Part shown: piece by piece, positions 55,052 through 64,000 of the stretch
Numbering within the stretch: position 1 is the stretch's first letter
Layout of the letters: every line of letters starts with the position of its first letter
Origin: Lachnoclostridium sp. An169
GTDB lineage: Bacteria > Bacillota > Clostridia > Lachnospirales > Lachnospiraceae
Direction: 5' to 3'
DNA length: 64,000 bases
Assembly (NCBI RefSeq): GCF_002160525.1
Contig: NZ_NFKT01000001.1
Location: 1 to 64,000, forward strand
Translations under genes and position numbers: made by a program
Notes under the pieces: generated by a model
Told to the model about the DNA's origin: nothing
The model's input: the letters and a program-made list of their open reading frames with translations, nothing else
The model's database searches: none

Positions 55052-56761
55052 ATGAGAGTCATCGATTTTAAGGATGCGAAATGCCGCCACTGTTACAAGT
55101 GTGTGCGGCACTGTGCCGTGAAGGCGATCTCGGTCAGGGATGAGCAGGCGCGTATTATGGTGGACCACTGTATCAACTGCGGGCGCTGCCTGGAGGTCTG
55201 TCCCCAGAATGCGAAGACGTTTGCCAGTGACCTGGATCGGGTGAAGGGGTATCTGCACCAGGGGGCGAAGACAATTATTTCCATCGCCCCGTCCTATGCG
55301 GGAGTCCTGGAGTTCGACACTCCGGGACAGGTGGTGGACGCCCTGCAGAAGCTGGGATTCTATGAAGTGCGGGAGACGGCGGAGGGGGCTGCCATGGTGA
55401 CGAACGAGTACAAGAAACTTGTCCGCGCGGGAGAGATGCCCAATATCATCACCACATGCTGTCCCAGTGTGAATGACCTGATCGAGAAGTACTATCCGGA
55501 CTGTGCGAAACTGATGGCGCCTGTCGTATCCCCTATGGTGGCGCACGGGCGGTATATCAAAAAGATCTACGGACCGGACGTAAAAGTAGTGTTCCTGGGA
55601 CCATGCATCGCCAAGAAGCAGGAGGCTATCGGAGACGAGCGGGTGAGGGGAGCCATCGACGCCATCCTGACATTTGAAGAACTGGCGGACTGGTTCAAAG
55701 AGGCGGGGATCGACCTGCACGCCTGCGAGGATAAGCCAATGGGCAACCCGGATCCGAAGATCAACCGGCTTTATCCGGTCAGCGGCGGCGTGATTCAGTC
55801 CGTCATCACGGAAGAGGAGGCGGACGGGTATCACAAGGTATTTGTGGACGGTCTGGAGAACTGTATGGAGATGCTGGAATGTCTGCGGAAAGGGGAACTG
55901 GACCACTGCTTTATCGAGGCAAATGTCTGCGAGGGCGGATGCGCAAAGGGACCTGCGTCGGCACACTGGAATACTTCCTATGTGAAGACAAAGGTGAAGA
56001 TCGAAAATGTGGTTTCCTACAAGGCGGCCCGGGATCTGCCGGATATGACCACAGAAGAGCTGGCGAAGCAGTTCGGAGACCGCAGGGTGGCTGATCCTCT
56101 GCCGTCGGAGGAACAGATCCGGAGAATTCTGCGCTCCACGGGGAAATATTCCCCGGCGGACGAGCTCAACTGCGGCGCCTGCGGGTACTCCACCTGCCGG
56201 GAGAAAGCCATCGCGGTATTCCAGGGGAAGGCGGAGCTCTCCATGTGTATGCCTTACGCCTTAAATCAGGCGGAATCCATGTCGAATGTGGTGATGGATG
56301 TGACGCCGAATATGATTTTCGTCATCGCAAATGATATGAAGATCATGGACTGCAACAAGAAGGGACAGGATCTTCTGGGCGTGGGACGGGAAGAAGCGGT
56401 ACAGAGGTACATATTCGAGTTTATCGAGGCGGACGATATCGAGACAGCTCTTCTGACGAGAGAACCGGTGCTGCACAAGAAGGTACAGCTTGAGAACGGA
56501 AGGATGACGGCGGAGGAGACCATCGTCTACATCGAGAATCTGGATGCGGTCCTTGTCACTTTCCAGGATATCACGAGAGAGGAGAAGATCCGGGAGCAGC
56601 ACTATAATCTGAAGGTGGAGACCGTGGAGATGGCGCAGAAAGTCATTGAGAAACAGATGATGGTTGCCCAGGAGATCGCAGGTCTTCTCGGGGAGACCAC
56701 TGCGGAGACAAAGGTCACATTGTCCAGGCTGAGGGATTCCATTCTGAACGAGGAGGAGTAG
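55052..56761 (+). CDS. Sensory [FeFe]-hydrogenase-like protein with PAS domain
   Basis: 569 residues from ATG 55052, with GGAGGAG ahead. Two [4Fe-4S] ferredoxin motifs (CRHCYKCVRHC, CINCGRCLEVC) lie in the first 50 residues. The hydrogenase H-cluster ligands are Cys136/137 (TTCCPS), Cys185 (GPCIAKK) and Cys293/297 (VCEGGC). A further Fe-S motif (CGACGYSTC) and a PAS domain (about 420-530) follow. The layout is that of group C sensory hydrogenases, which signal H2 rather than produce it. The next gene encodes a SpoIIE-type phosphatase, the likely output partner. Confidence 0.85.
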   Translation: MRVIDFKDAKCRHCYKCVRHCAVKAISVRDEQARIMVDHCINCGRCLEVCPQNAKTFASDLDRVKGYLHQGAKTIISIAPSYAGVLEFDTPGQVVDALQKLGFYEVRETAEGAAMVTNEYKKLVRAGEMPNIITTCCPSVNDLIEKYYPDCAKLMAPVVSPMVAHGRYIKKIYGPDVKVVFLGPCIAKKQEAIGDERVRGAIDAILTFEELADWFKEAGIDLHACEDKPMGNPDPKINRLYPVSGGVIQSVITEEEADGYHKVFVDGLENCMEMLECLRKGELDHCFIEANVCEGGCAKGPASAHWNTSYVKTKVKIENVVSYKAARDLPDMTTEELAKQFGDRRVADPLPSEEQIRRILRSTGKYSPADELNCGACGYSTCREKAIAVFQGKAELSMCMPYALNQAESMSNVVMDVTPNMIFVIANDMKIMDCNKKGQDLLGVGREEAVQRYIFEFIEADDIETALLTREPVLHKKVQLENGRMTAEETIVYIENLDAVLVTFQDITREEKIREQHYNLKVETVEMAQKVIEKQMMVAQEIAGLLGETTAETKVTLSRLRDSILNEEE

Positions 56762-56764
56762 CCC

Positions 56765-57940
56765 ATGAGTGTGAGTATTGACGTGGCATGGAGAAGCCTC
56801 AACAAACACCACGAGGAACTCTGCGGCGACAAGGTGGAGATTATCAAGAGGGATGACTCGGATATCGTGATTCTGGCGGACGGCATGGGAAGCGGCGTGA
56901 AGGCGAACATCCTCGCCACGCTGACTTCCAAGATTCTGGGGACCATGCTCTTTGAAGGCGCCGGGATCGAATCCTGTGTGGAGACCATTGCCAGAACCCT
57001 TCCCATCTGCAAAGTGAGAAAAGTGGCCTATGCCACATTCAGCATCCTCCAGATTTTCCACAGCGGGGAGGCATATCTGGCAGAATTTGACAATCCTTCC
57101 TGCGTGTTCATCCGGGACGGGAAAATTGTCAGTTATCCGTACGAAGTGAGAGAGATCGAGAACAAGAAGATTCATGAGTGCCGTTTTCAGGTGAAGAAAA
57201 ACGACTGCTTTGTGCTGATGAGCGACGGCGTGATCTACGCGGGAGCGGGCTCCATCCTGAACCTTCAGGGATGGACCTGGGAGGCCATGGCGGAGTATAC
57301 GCTGAAATGCACGAAAAAGACCCTCTCGGCTTCCCGGCTGGCGGTTATGTTGAGCCAGGCATGTGAAGAGCTTTACGAGGAAAAGCCGGGGGATGATACA
57401 ACGGTGGCGGTAGCCCGGGTGATTGACCGCAAGGTGCTCAATATTTTTACCGGCCCGCCGGCGTCCAAAGAGGATGATGAGCGCCTGATGCATGAGTTCA
57501 TGCACATGGAAGGAAAGAAAGTGGTGGCAGGAGGCACGACGGCGAATATCGCCGCCCGGGTGCTGGGCAGGGAGATCCGCACGGAAATCGACACCTGCAA
57601 TCCGGACGTACCGCCCATGGCAGTGATCGACGGCATCGACCTGGTGACCGAGGGTGTGCTGACGCTGGGAAAATGTCTGAAGCTGCTGAAAAAATATGAG
57701 AGGGACGAATTTGACGCAGAATTTTTCGATGAGCTGGACCAGAATAACGGTGCGTCCCGACTGGCAAAGATGATACTGGAAGAATGTACCGAACTGAATC
57801 TCTTTGTGGGAAAAGCAGTAAACGAGGCCCATGCCGACTCAGAACTGGATTTTGATCTGAGTATGCGGATGAACCTCGTTGACCAGCTGATTCACACGGC
57901 AGAAAAGATCGGAAAGACCGTGAAAGTAAAATATTATTGA
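56765..57940 (+). CDS. SpoIIE-type PP2C phosphatase linked to the sensory hydrogenase
   Basis: 391 residues, 3 bp after the hydrogenase-like gene. The N-terminal 220 residues are a PPM/SpoIIE phosphatase: VILADGMGSGVKAN, CFVLMSDGVIYAG and PGDDTTVAVARV hold the metal-binding aspartates. The C-terminal 170 residues (GGTTANIAARVLGREIRTEI) are specific to this kind of partner and of unknown role. It probably turns hydrogen or redox sensing into protein dephosphorylation; the substrate is unknown. Confidence 0.85.
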   Translation: MSVSIDVAWRSLNKHHEELCGDKVEIIKRDDSDIVILADGMGSGVKANILATLTSKILGTMLFEGAGIESCVETIARTLPICKVRKVAYATFSILQIFHSGEAYLAEFDNPSCVFIRDGKIVSYPYEVREIENKKIHECRFQVKKNDCFVLMSDGVIYAGAGSILNLQGWTWEAMAEYTLKCTKKTLSASRLAVMLSQACEELYEEKPGDDTTVAVARVIDRKVLNIFTGPPASKEDDERLMHEFMHMEGKKVVAGGTTANIAARVLGREIRTEIDTCNPDVPPMAVIDGIDLVTEGVLTLGKCLKLLKKYERDEFDAEFFDELDQNNGASRLAKMILEECTELNLFVGKAVNEAHADSELDFDLSMRMNLVDQLIHTAEKIGKTVKVKYY

Positions 57941-57963
57941 TTATCTGAGGAATCAGGCGGCTG

Positions 57964-60093
57964 TCACTGCAGATGATAATTGCAGGTACGGCCGCTTTTG
58001 TATGTGAGTTCCACGCTGTCCGAGTTCTCCCAGCGCTGTCCTGCGATACCGGGAGTGTCCCAGGAAATGCGTCCGGCCAGGAGTCTGATCTGTTCCCGGT
58101 CCGAGAGAAGCAGTCCGTTGGAAACCGCCTCTTCTGCCTCTGTCTGCGAAAGTGAAAGTTCCTGAAGCAGACTGTCGAAGATTCCCGCATTGTAAGACTC
58201 CTGCGTGAGGAAAAGGCGGGCTTCGGAAATGGTATCTTCCGGTATGGAGCTGCTCAGGACACAGCCGTATTCTTCCAGGAGCGCAAGCGTGTTTTCATAT
58301 TCCGGATAAATATAGAAATACCGGATGATTTCCGTGTTCGGATAGTAGGTCGGATAAAGCGTTTCTGTCGGGAAAATCATTTCCGGGTCCGGCTTGTCTC
58401 CGGACATGATCCAGTATGGAAGCGTAAACAGCAGCTCGCCGACGGGCGCGCGGTTCTGAAGCGTATCCACGCTGACAGCAAGAACATCCTCCCTGTAGGC
58501 ATTTATCAGTGCATCCCGCTGCTTTGCGGTAAGGTTGAGAGCGTTCTCTTCCCCTGAGATATCGCACGTACTGACGGCGAGAATATCTTTCGGATTAATA
58601 TGAAAAATGGGAAACAGATCTCTGCGGTAATCTTCATTTTGACAGAGGGTTTCCAGTGTGGCCAGAATGTCCTCCTGACGGAGTACATACCGGCGCGCCA
58701 CCGTTCGCCCGCTTTTCAGGCGGTACTGGAAAATGGCGCTGACATAGCCGGAAGCTTCCTCATAAGATTCCCCGTTAATATATTTCGGCGTGATGCCGGC
58801 CTCCAGATTATCGATCCCTTTCTGTGCAAGTTCAAGAAGCATCCCGGTGTCTTCCGGGGGCGCAAAGATCCGCAGTTCCGGCGCCTCGGCGGAATACTGG
58901 CCCGGATAGGTGAAATAGCTGTAAAAAGAATCCGGGGTAAATCCTACGCTCGCGGTCCGGGACTCATCCGGCAGATATGTGTCGTAGCCGGTCAGGTCAA
59001 ATCGCATCACGACGAGAACCAGGAGCACTCCGCCTATGGCGATGAGGGAGGAGCGCCAGTTCTTCAGGAGCAGACGGAGATCCTGCTGATAGAGATACTC
59101 GATCAGTCCGCAGAGCAGCACGGCGAACAGGATGCTTAAGAGAAATACCCAGTCCGGTTCCACCACTCCGGCCAGTGTGCAGGCGAGGAACCCGGCACAC
59201 ATGGCAGTGGGGATACAGATAAATATCTTGAAAAACGGAGCAGTCACCGGAAAGGCCAGTGCATTTCCCGCTGCCTCCGAGGGGTAGAACAGGCAGAGGA
59301 TATAAGCTGCCGCTGCGAGAATAGCAAGGACAATCAGACAGGCGGGAAGGGAGGCTGTCAGATCTGCTGTTGCCGAGTCGTGAAGGAGCCGGTCAAAAAG
59401 TTCGATGGGGCTGACCAGATCGGTAAGGCGCTCCGGGAGGCTTACAATCACTGAGCAGCTGGTCTCATAAAATGTCTCCTTCAGAGTTGTAAAGAGGGAG
59501 AGTACAATCTCCGGATATACGCAGAGGACTAAGAACGCCGCGGTCTGCGCGATGATGGTGCCGGTCAGGACCGCTGCCAGAATCCCCGCCTGGTAGACCA
59601 GAAGGAATGCAGCGATTCCGCCCAGGATGGAGGTGGCGCAGGAGAGGGCGTTTTCCTCTGTTATGATTCCGCCTGCAGATCCCGCCGCCAGGGAGAGAAA
59701 AGCGCAGATCAGGTAGGGAATGAGGAAGGAAAGAAACCCTCCCATATAGGAGATAAGGAACGACTGACCTCTCCGGAGGGGAAGGCTGTGGTAGAAATCC
59801 AGTTTCTCCCGTGAGTGAAGATAAGAGAATCCGGAAGCGGCAGCCAGCAGTGCCAGGATAAAAATGGCAACAGCAAGAGGAAAGAAGCTGTTCCCGTTGA
59901 GAAGACCGGAAAAGACAGAAAAGATCCAGTCGTCCTCAGCCAGAATTCCCGAATCCGGATAAGTGCTGTCAATATACATCAGAGAATAGACCGGCATAAG
60001 CAGAAAGAGACTGATAGAGCTTAAAACCGGAAGCCATGCTCTGTGCCGGATGTCGGAAAGGATGAATTTAATATATGAAATCTTTGATGTCAT
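57964..60093 (-). CDS. Large ABC transporter permease (DUF6449-like)
   Basis: 709 residues from ATG 60093, with GGAGGTGG upstream. About ten transmembrane helices in the first 400 residues are followed by a large extracytoplasmic domain of about 310 residues (YVSAIFQYRLKSGRTVARRY, NTEIIRYFYIYPEYENTLAL). It overlaps the ATPase gene by 26 bp. Related permeases accompany YtrA regulators in Lachnospiraceae; the transported substrate is unknown. Confidence 0.78.
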   Translation of the reverse strand: MTSKISYIKFILSDIRHRAWLPVLSSISLFLLMPVYSLMYIDSTYPDSGILAEDDWIFSVFSGLLNGNSFFPLAVAIFILALLAAASGFSYLHSREKLDFYHSLPLRRGQSFLISYMGGFLSFLIPYLICAFLSLAAGSAGGIITEENALSCATSILGGIAAFLLVYQAGILAAVLTGTIIAQTAAFLVLCVYPEIVLSLFTTLKETFYETSCSVIVSLPERLTDLVSPIELFDRLLHDSATADLTASLPACLIVLAILAAAAYILCLFYPSEAAGNALAFPVTAPFFKIFICIPTAMCAGFLACTLAGVVEPDWVFLLSILFAVLLCGLIEYLYQQDLRLLLKNWRSSLIAIGGVLLVLVVMRFDLTGYDTYLPDESRTASVGFTPDSFYSYFTYPGQYSAEAPELRIFAPPEDTGMLLELAQKGIDNLEAGITPKYINGESYEEASGYVSAIFQYRLKSGRTVARRYVLRQEDILATLETLCQNEDYRRDLFPIFHINPKDILAVSTCDISGEENALNLTAKQRDALINAYREDVLAVSVDTLQNRAPVGELLFTLPYWIMSGDKPDPEMIFPTETLYPTYYPNTEIIRYFYIYPEYENTLALLEEYGCVLSSSIPEDTISEARLFLTQESYNAGIFDSLLQELSLSQTEAEEAVSNGLLLSDREQIRLLAGRISWDTPGIAGQRWENSDSVELTYKSGRTCNYHLQ

Positions 60094-60970
60094 AGCCTGC
60101 CACCTCCGTTTCGCTGATAAAGATTTCTTCCAGGGTAAGGGGGAGAACCTCTGCAAAGAGCGGTTCGCTCGCCTCTGCTGTCCTTAAAACTTCCCCGCGG
60201 TCCCCGCGTACAGTCAGGGTGAGAAGGGAACCGGAACGCTCCAGCTTCAGAATATGGAGGGAGCGGATTAACTGCTGTTCACGGGAACGGTCCGGAATCA
60301 CACACTGCAGTTTGCATATCGTACATTTGATCTGGTCCAGATCACGGGTCAGGAGAAATTTCCCTTTGTGCAGCAGCCCCACGCTGTCGCAGATATCCTC
60401 CAGTTCCCGGAGATTGTGGGATGAGATGACGGGAGTGAAATCCCGCTTCATCATCTCCGAGGCAAAGAGGCTTTTGACTGCCTGCCGGACAACCGGATCC
60501 AGTCCGTCGAAAGTCTCGTCGCAGAGCAGATACCGGGTCTGGCTGCACAGACCGAGAAGGAGGGAGAGCTGCTTCTTCATGCCCTTGGAAAATGTGCTGA
60601 TCTTCCGGTTCGGTTCCAGCCGGAACTTCTTGATCAGGCTGTCAAAGAGCCTGCGGTCAAAATTGGGATAGCACATGGCATAGTATTCCCGCATGCGGAT
60701 GGTGTCCGCTGTGGAAAAGAAATAAGGGGAGTCCGAGAGAAAACAGATCTCCGACTTGACCGGCCCGTTCTCGTAGACCGGCTGCTCATCCACAAGGACC
60801 TCCCCGCTGTCCGGTCTTAAGATTCCGCTGATCAGCCGCATCAGCGTGCTTTTCCCGGCGCCGTTCGATCCCACAAGACCGAACACCATCCCGCTCTGGA
60901 TCTGGGCGGTGACGTGGTCGACTGCGTGGATGTGCCGGAATGTTTTGTCCAGATTCTTTAGTTCAATCAT
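60068..60970 (-). CDS. ABC transporter ATP-binding protein
   Basis: 300 residues from ATG 60970 (MIELKNLDKTFRHIHAVDHV). Walker A GLVGSNGAGKSTLMRLISG, signature FSKGMKKQLSL, Walker B YLLCDETFDGLDP, H-loop ISSHNLRELED, then an 80-residue C-terminal extension. It overlaps the regulator gene by 8 bp and the permease gene by 26 bp. Confidence 0.92.
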   Translation of the reverse strand: MIELKNLDKTFRHIHAVDHVTAQIQSGMVFGLVGSNGAGKSTLMRLISGILRPDSGEVLVDEQPVYENGPVKSEICFLSDSPYFFSTADTIRMREYYAMCYPNFDRRLFDSLIKKFRLEPNRKISTFSKGMKKQLSLLLGLCSQTRYLLCDETFDGLDPVVRQAVKSLFASEMMKRDFTPVISSHNLRELEDICDSVGLLHKGKFLLTRDLDQIKCTICKLQCVIPDRSREQQLIRSLHILKLERSGSLLTLTVRGDRGEVLRTAEASEPLFAEVLPLTLEEIFISETEVAGYDIKDFIY

Positions 60971-61340
60971 GAGAATCCCCCTTTTCGTAAATGCAGCGGA
61001 TGACTTCCTCATACTCCTGCTCAATGATGCCGAGTTCCCTGCCGTAAGACACCAGGCGGCGGAACTGCTCCATCAGCGTCCGTTTTTTCTGTTCCGCCAG
61101 GCCGGTGCTCTCGGCGACAAAATTCCCTTTTCCTTTTACCGAATAAATATAACCCTCCTGCTCCAGGGTGGAGAAAGCCTTCTGGATCGTGTTGGGATTG
61201 ATCGACAGCTCCATGGCGAGGGAGCGCACCGAGGGCATCTGGCTTCCCGGCGGCAGGGCGCCGCTTAAGATCAGTGTCTGAAAGCGTTGGACGATCTGTT
61301 CGTAAAGCGGCAGTTTGCTCTGATAGTCGATCGAGATCAT
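60963..61340 (-). CDS. GntR family regulator, YtrA type
   Basis: 125 residues: SKLPLYEQIVQRFQTLILSG, MPSVRSLAMELSINPNTIQK, then a short tail of helices. It belongs to the same subfamily as the regulator at 53058-53444 but is clearly diverged. It heads the second ABC operon; the near-perfect palindrome 60 bp upstream is its likely binding site. Confidence 0.93.
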   Translation of the reverse strand: MISIDYQSKLPLYEQIVQRFQTLILSGALPPGSQMPSVRSLAMELSINPNTIQKAFSTLEQEGYIYSVKGKGNFVAESTGLAEQKKRTLMEQFRRLVSYGRELGIIEQEYEEVIRCIYEKGDSHD

Positions 61341-61399
61341 GGCGGACTCCTTTCTGAAAGCAGTTGGGATAAAATGTCAGTTGCTCAAGAACAGTATGA

Positions 61400-61424
61400 A
61401 GTGTACTAGTTCAACTGGTACACT
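61400..61424. promoter_or_regulatory. Operator-like palindrome ahead of the second GntR/ABC operon
   Basis: AGTGTACTAGTT-C-AACTGGTACACT: 12-bp arms with one mismatch, centred on 61412. The inner GTAC element recalls YtrA-type sites. Confidence 0.75.
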
Positions 61425-61728
61425 AAACGTAACATACGGGGGCGGGAATGTCAAGCATGGTAATCTTCCACAAAATGATTTCCCTTCAATAATAAAGAAA
61501 AATATGCTATAATTCTTGGTTAATATAGGAAAATATTTGGATAATTATATTATACAATATATCAGATTCGGTGGAGTTGGGCGTGAGATTATATAAAAAT
61601 AATCGATTAAAGGCAGGAGCTGTCAGGCATTGTTTTATGCGGATCTAAATAAATTATGAGAAACCAGTACTCATAAAGGGAAGAAGTGGTTCCGGCTGTT
61701 TTGCCCAGAGGCTCGAGGAGGAAATACG
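61425..61728. other. AT-rich intergenic region before the two-component genes
   Basis: About 300 bp. Several TATAAT-like runs exist around 61508-61560 but no -35/-10 pair could be chosen with confidence. No gene or hairpin was recognised. Confidence 0.4.
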
Positions 61729-63459
61729 ATGAAGAAGAAAAAGAACTTGTTTCGACAGATAAAGCATAGCTTTCAAGTGAAAGTACTGATTTCTATTTTA
61801 TTTCCAGTTATTATCATATGTATTGTGTCAAATCTGGTGATCAGCGGTGTTTTAGGATTTCAGCTTTTAAAGAAAAAGGAAGCTATAGAAAAAGAATATA
61901 TTTCTGTGATTGAGGCCTACATGGAAGATGCACAAAAAAATTTAAATATTCTCGCTCTTTTAGCTGATAATAATTCAAGTGTACAGTGGGTGATGAAGCG
62001 AGCATATATGGATAGTGTGGAAACTAAAAAATATGCTCTGGATGCACAGGAAAGTCTTCAGGATTCACTGAATGCAAATCCGATGAGTGGATATGTAAAA
62101 AATCTATTTCTGGTCAATAGTTCGGGAATGCTGATTTCTGTGGTGTCTCAACAATCTGCGGTGCGGTCAGAACAAATTTTTCTCAGTCCGCTTTTCGAAG
62201 AACGAGAAGACAGTAGAACTGCAGTGTCCAGAGTGACGGATTCTGTGATCGGAGCAGACAGGATCCTCGCGTATGTGTACCCGTTAGATGCAGGTCAGGA
62301 TGCTTTCATGTACATAGAGGTGGATACAAAGTATTTTAAGGAATTGCTGGAGCCGTACCAGGATTCGGCAAATGTGTTAATTCGGAGTCTTGGAAGCAAT
62401 GGGGATATCTGGTATTCCTCACAGAAGTTTGAGGCAGAGTATCTACGTTATGGAGAAAAACGGTATATTGCGGATTCGGTTCCATTTGTTCCATTTGATA
62501 TTGAAATCAGCACTATGCTTGAGCGTAATATTTATACGGCGGATAATCTGCTCGTACTTTATGTATTTTTAGCAGCAGCTGCTACGGTAATCTGTGTCGG
62601 TTTCACAGTTTCGAGAATGATTTCACGAAGAATAACAGGTCCGCTCAGACAGGTCAGTAACCATATCGGCGCAATGATAGATCAGGATCATCTTTTTACA
62701 GATGAAACGATTGAAATGGGGGAAGATGAAATTGCGGAAATCGGGAGAGCATTCAATCGTCTGGTGCGCCATATTAATGATCTGATTTTCAGGCAGAAAG
62801 TAATGTATGAGCAAAAACAGCGATTGGAGATGAACGCGCTTCAGGCGCAGATTAATCCGCATTTCCTTTACAATACACTGGATTCCATCCGTTGGATGGC
62901 CATCATTCAAAATGCACATAATATCGAAGGAACGGTAATGTCCCTGGAAAATCTGCTTCGAAATATGGCAAAAGGAACTGGTGATAAAATAACTCTGCGG
63001 GAGGAACTTTCTCTGGCACAGGACTATGTGAATCTTCAACAGGTACGATATATGGAAATTTTTGACTATATCTGCAAAATTCCGGATGAGTATATGGATT
63101 ACACTATTGTAAAAATGACGATGCAGCCGGTGATTGAAAATGCGATCTTTCATGGAATTGAACCTACGGGGACTTACGGGGAGATTCGCGTTGCAGTTTG
63201 CTCTGAAGGGGAAGATCTTTTCATTTCGATTGAGGATAATGGAATAGGAATGGATGAAGCTGAGTTGAGGGATATTCTGAAGAAAAAACCAGGGAAGAAT
63301 TCGATGAGTGGAATTGGTATTAGTAATGTGAATGAACGTCTTAAGATGACTTATGGTTCAAAATATGGTCTGATATATGAAGCAAAAAAAGGGTGTTTTA
63401 CAAGGGTGATTATTCATATACCAAAAGAAAGAAAAGGAGAAGAGGGCGCTAATGTATAA
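61729..63459 (+). CDS. Sensor histidine kinase, YesM type
   Basis: 576 residues. Two transmembrane helices (about 20-41 and 268-290) enclose an extracytoplasmic sensor domain of about 225 residues. A HAMP segment and the His_kinase box ALQAQINPHFLYNTLDSIRW follow, with the phosphorylated His in PHF, then an ATPase domain (PVIENAIFHGIEP, EDNGIGMDE, GIGISNVNERL). This type usually controls carbohydrate uptake operons. CGAGGAGG precedes the start. It overlaps the regulator gene by 8 bp. Confidence 0.93.
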   Translation: MKKKKNLFRQIKHSFQVKVLISILFPVIIICIVSNLVISGVLGFQLLKKKEAIEKEYISVIEAYMEDAQKNLNILALLADNNSSVQWVMKRAYMDSVETKKYALDAQESLQDSLNANPMSGYVKNLFLVNSSGMLISVVSQQSAVRSEQIFLSPLFEEREDSRTAVSRVTDSVIGADRILAYVYPLDAGQDAFMYIEVDTKYFKELLEPYQDSANVLIRSLGSNGDIWYSSQKFEAEYLRYGEKRYIADSVPFVPFDIEISTMLERNIYTADNLLVLYVFLAAAATVICVGFTVSRMISRRITGPLRQVSNHIGAMIDQDHLFTDETIEMGEDEIAEIGRAFNRLVRHINDLIFRQKVMYEQKQRLEMNALQAQINPHFLYNTLDSIRWMAIIQNAHNIEGTVMSLENLLRNMAKGTGDKITLREELSLAQDYVNLQQVRYMEIFDYICKIPDEYMDYTIVKMTMQPVIENAIFHGIEPTGTYGEIRVAVCSEGEDLFISIEDNGIGMDEAELRDILKKKPGKNSMSGIGISNVNERLKMTYGSKYGLIYEAKKGCFTRVIIHIPKERKGEEGANV

Positions 63460-64000
63460 AGTGATGATAGTGGATGATGAGACGATTATATTGTCGGGAA
63501 TAAAATTCCTGACAAACTGGGAAAAGCACGACTGTGTGATAGCAGCGACTGCGAGAAACGGGGCTGATGCGTTGGAACAGATTCGAGATATTCAACCAGA
63601 TTTGGTGCTTGCTGACCTGAACATGCCAGTTATGGATGGCATAACTTTGATGGAGAAAACAAAGGAGGAATTCCCATATATTGTGTTTATTGTGCTTACA
63701 AATTTGGAAGAGTTTGATTTAGTCAGAGAAGCATTGAGGCTGCAGGCTGTAGATTATCTTGTGAAAAGCAGACTGGAACCAGCTGTATTAGATGACGTTT
63801 TGGAACGCGCAAAAAAGAAACGGGACGAAAGGGGGCGTCTGATGACCGTAGGAGCGGCGGATTATTTTGAGAGACATAAGCAGATGGAAGTGTTAAATAA
63901 GGCACTTCAGGAGGTTGTGTTTGCAAATCGGAGTACGCTCGATGAGAAAATGGGACAATTTCTGGCAGAATCGGGAGTAATGAAGTGGTATGGCTTTTTT
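63452..64000 (+). CDS. Response regulator, YesN/AraC type, 3' truncated by window
   Basis: The frame from ATG 63452 is open to the window end (183 codons). The receiver domain shows the acidic pair VDDE, the phosphoacceptor Asp55 in VLADLNMPVMDG and Lys in YLVKSRLEP. The region after the receiver is only partly in view, so the expected C-terminal AraC-type DNA-binding domain is inferred from pairing with a YesM-type kinase. Confidence 0.9.
   Translation, partial: MYKVMIVDDETIILSGIKFLTNWEKHDCVIAATARNGADALEQIRDIQPDLVLADLNMPVMDGITLMEKTKEEFPYIVFIVLTNLEEFDLVREALRLQAVDYLVKSRLEPAVLDDVLERAKKKRDERGRLMTVGAADYFERHKQMEVLNKALQEVVFANRSTLDEKMGQFLAESGVMKWYGFF

Overview
The window looks like a chromosome segment of a spore-forming Clostridia, most probably a Lachnospiraceae gut bacterium. 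The evidence is gene content: sigK, CodY, IreB, RNase J, MtaB, Fur, two YtrA-type GntR/ABC modules, a sensory [FeFe]-hydrogenase gene, TTG/GTG starts and strong GGAGG ribosome sites. This comes from recognising protein families; no database search was possible.

Left arm (1-20.05 kb): the end of an Rpn-type nuclease gene; a PadR/DUF2812 pair behind a twin palindromic operator; an HEGGH membrane peptidase overlapping an unusual dihydrofolate-reductase-like fusion; a molybdenum cofactor cluster (moaC, mogA, moaA, MOSC); a GH25 lipoprotein; prmA-rsmE; a cysteine desulfurase with thiI; an HPr-like gene on the minus strand; mtaB; then ireB-ruvX-DUF1292-fur-rnj and trmR-trhP.

Middle (20.42-36.68 kb): a 16,265-bp element splits sigK on the minus strand. 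The 3' part of sigK lies at 20.05-20.42 kb and the 5' part at 36.69-36.95 kb. The ends share the 5-bp core CATTT. Joining the two parts at the core gives an uninterrupted 211-residue SigK reading ...CVEN|EILMHL.... This is a skin-type (sigK intervening) element. It encodes its own large serine recombinase, whose stop codon overlaps the crossover core. It also carries a beta-glucoside operon under two RNA antiterminator switches, a plasmid-like block (ParM/ParR, RepA with internal iterons, DnaC-like ATPase, DUF3847, oriT, MobL), a STAND/NB-ARC TPR ATPase and small regulators. No pro-sequence can be encoded in frame ahead of SigK, so excision is a likely main gate on SigK activity.

Right arm (36.9-64 kb): comM-dprA-topA-codY; CIRCE-controlled groESL; guaB; an amidase; a chorismate mutase/shikimate kinase fusion; yqeG; efp; a DUF5688 gene; tRNA-Arg(CCG); a GntR/ABC module; nfo; a sensory hydrogenase with a SpoIIE-type phosphatase; a second GntR/ABC module; and a YesM/YesN-type two-component pair cut by the window end.
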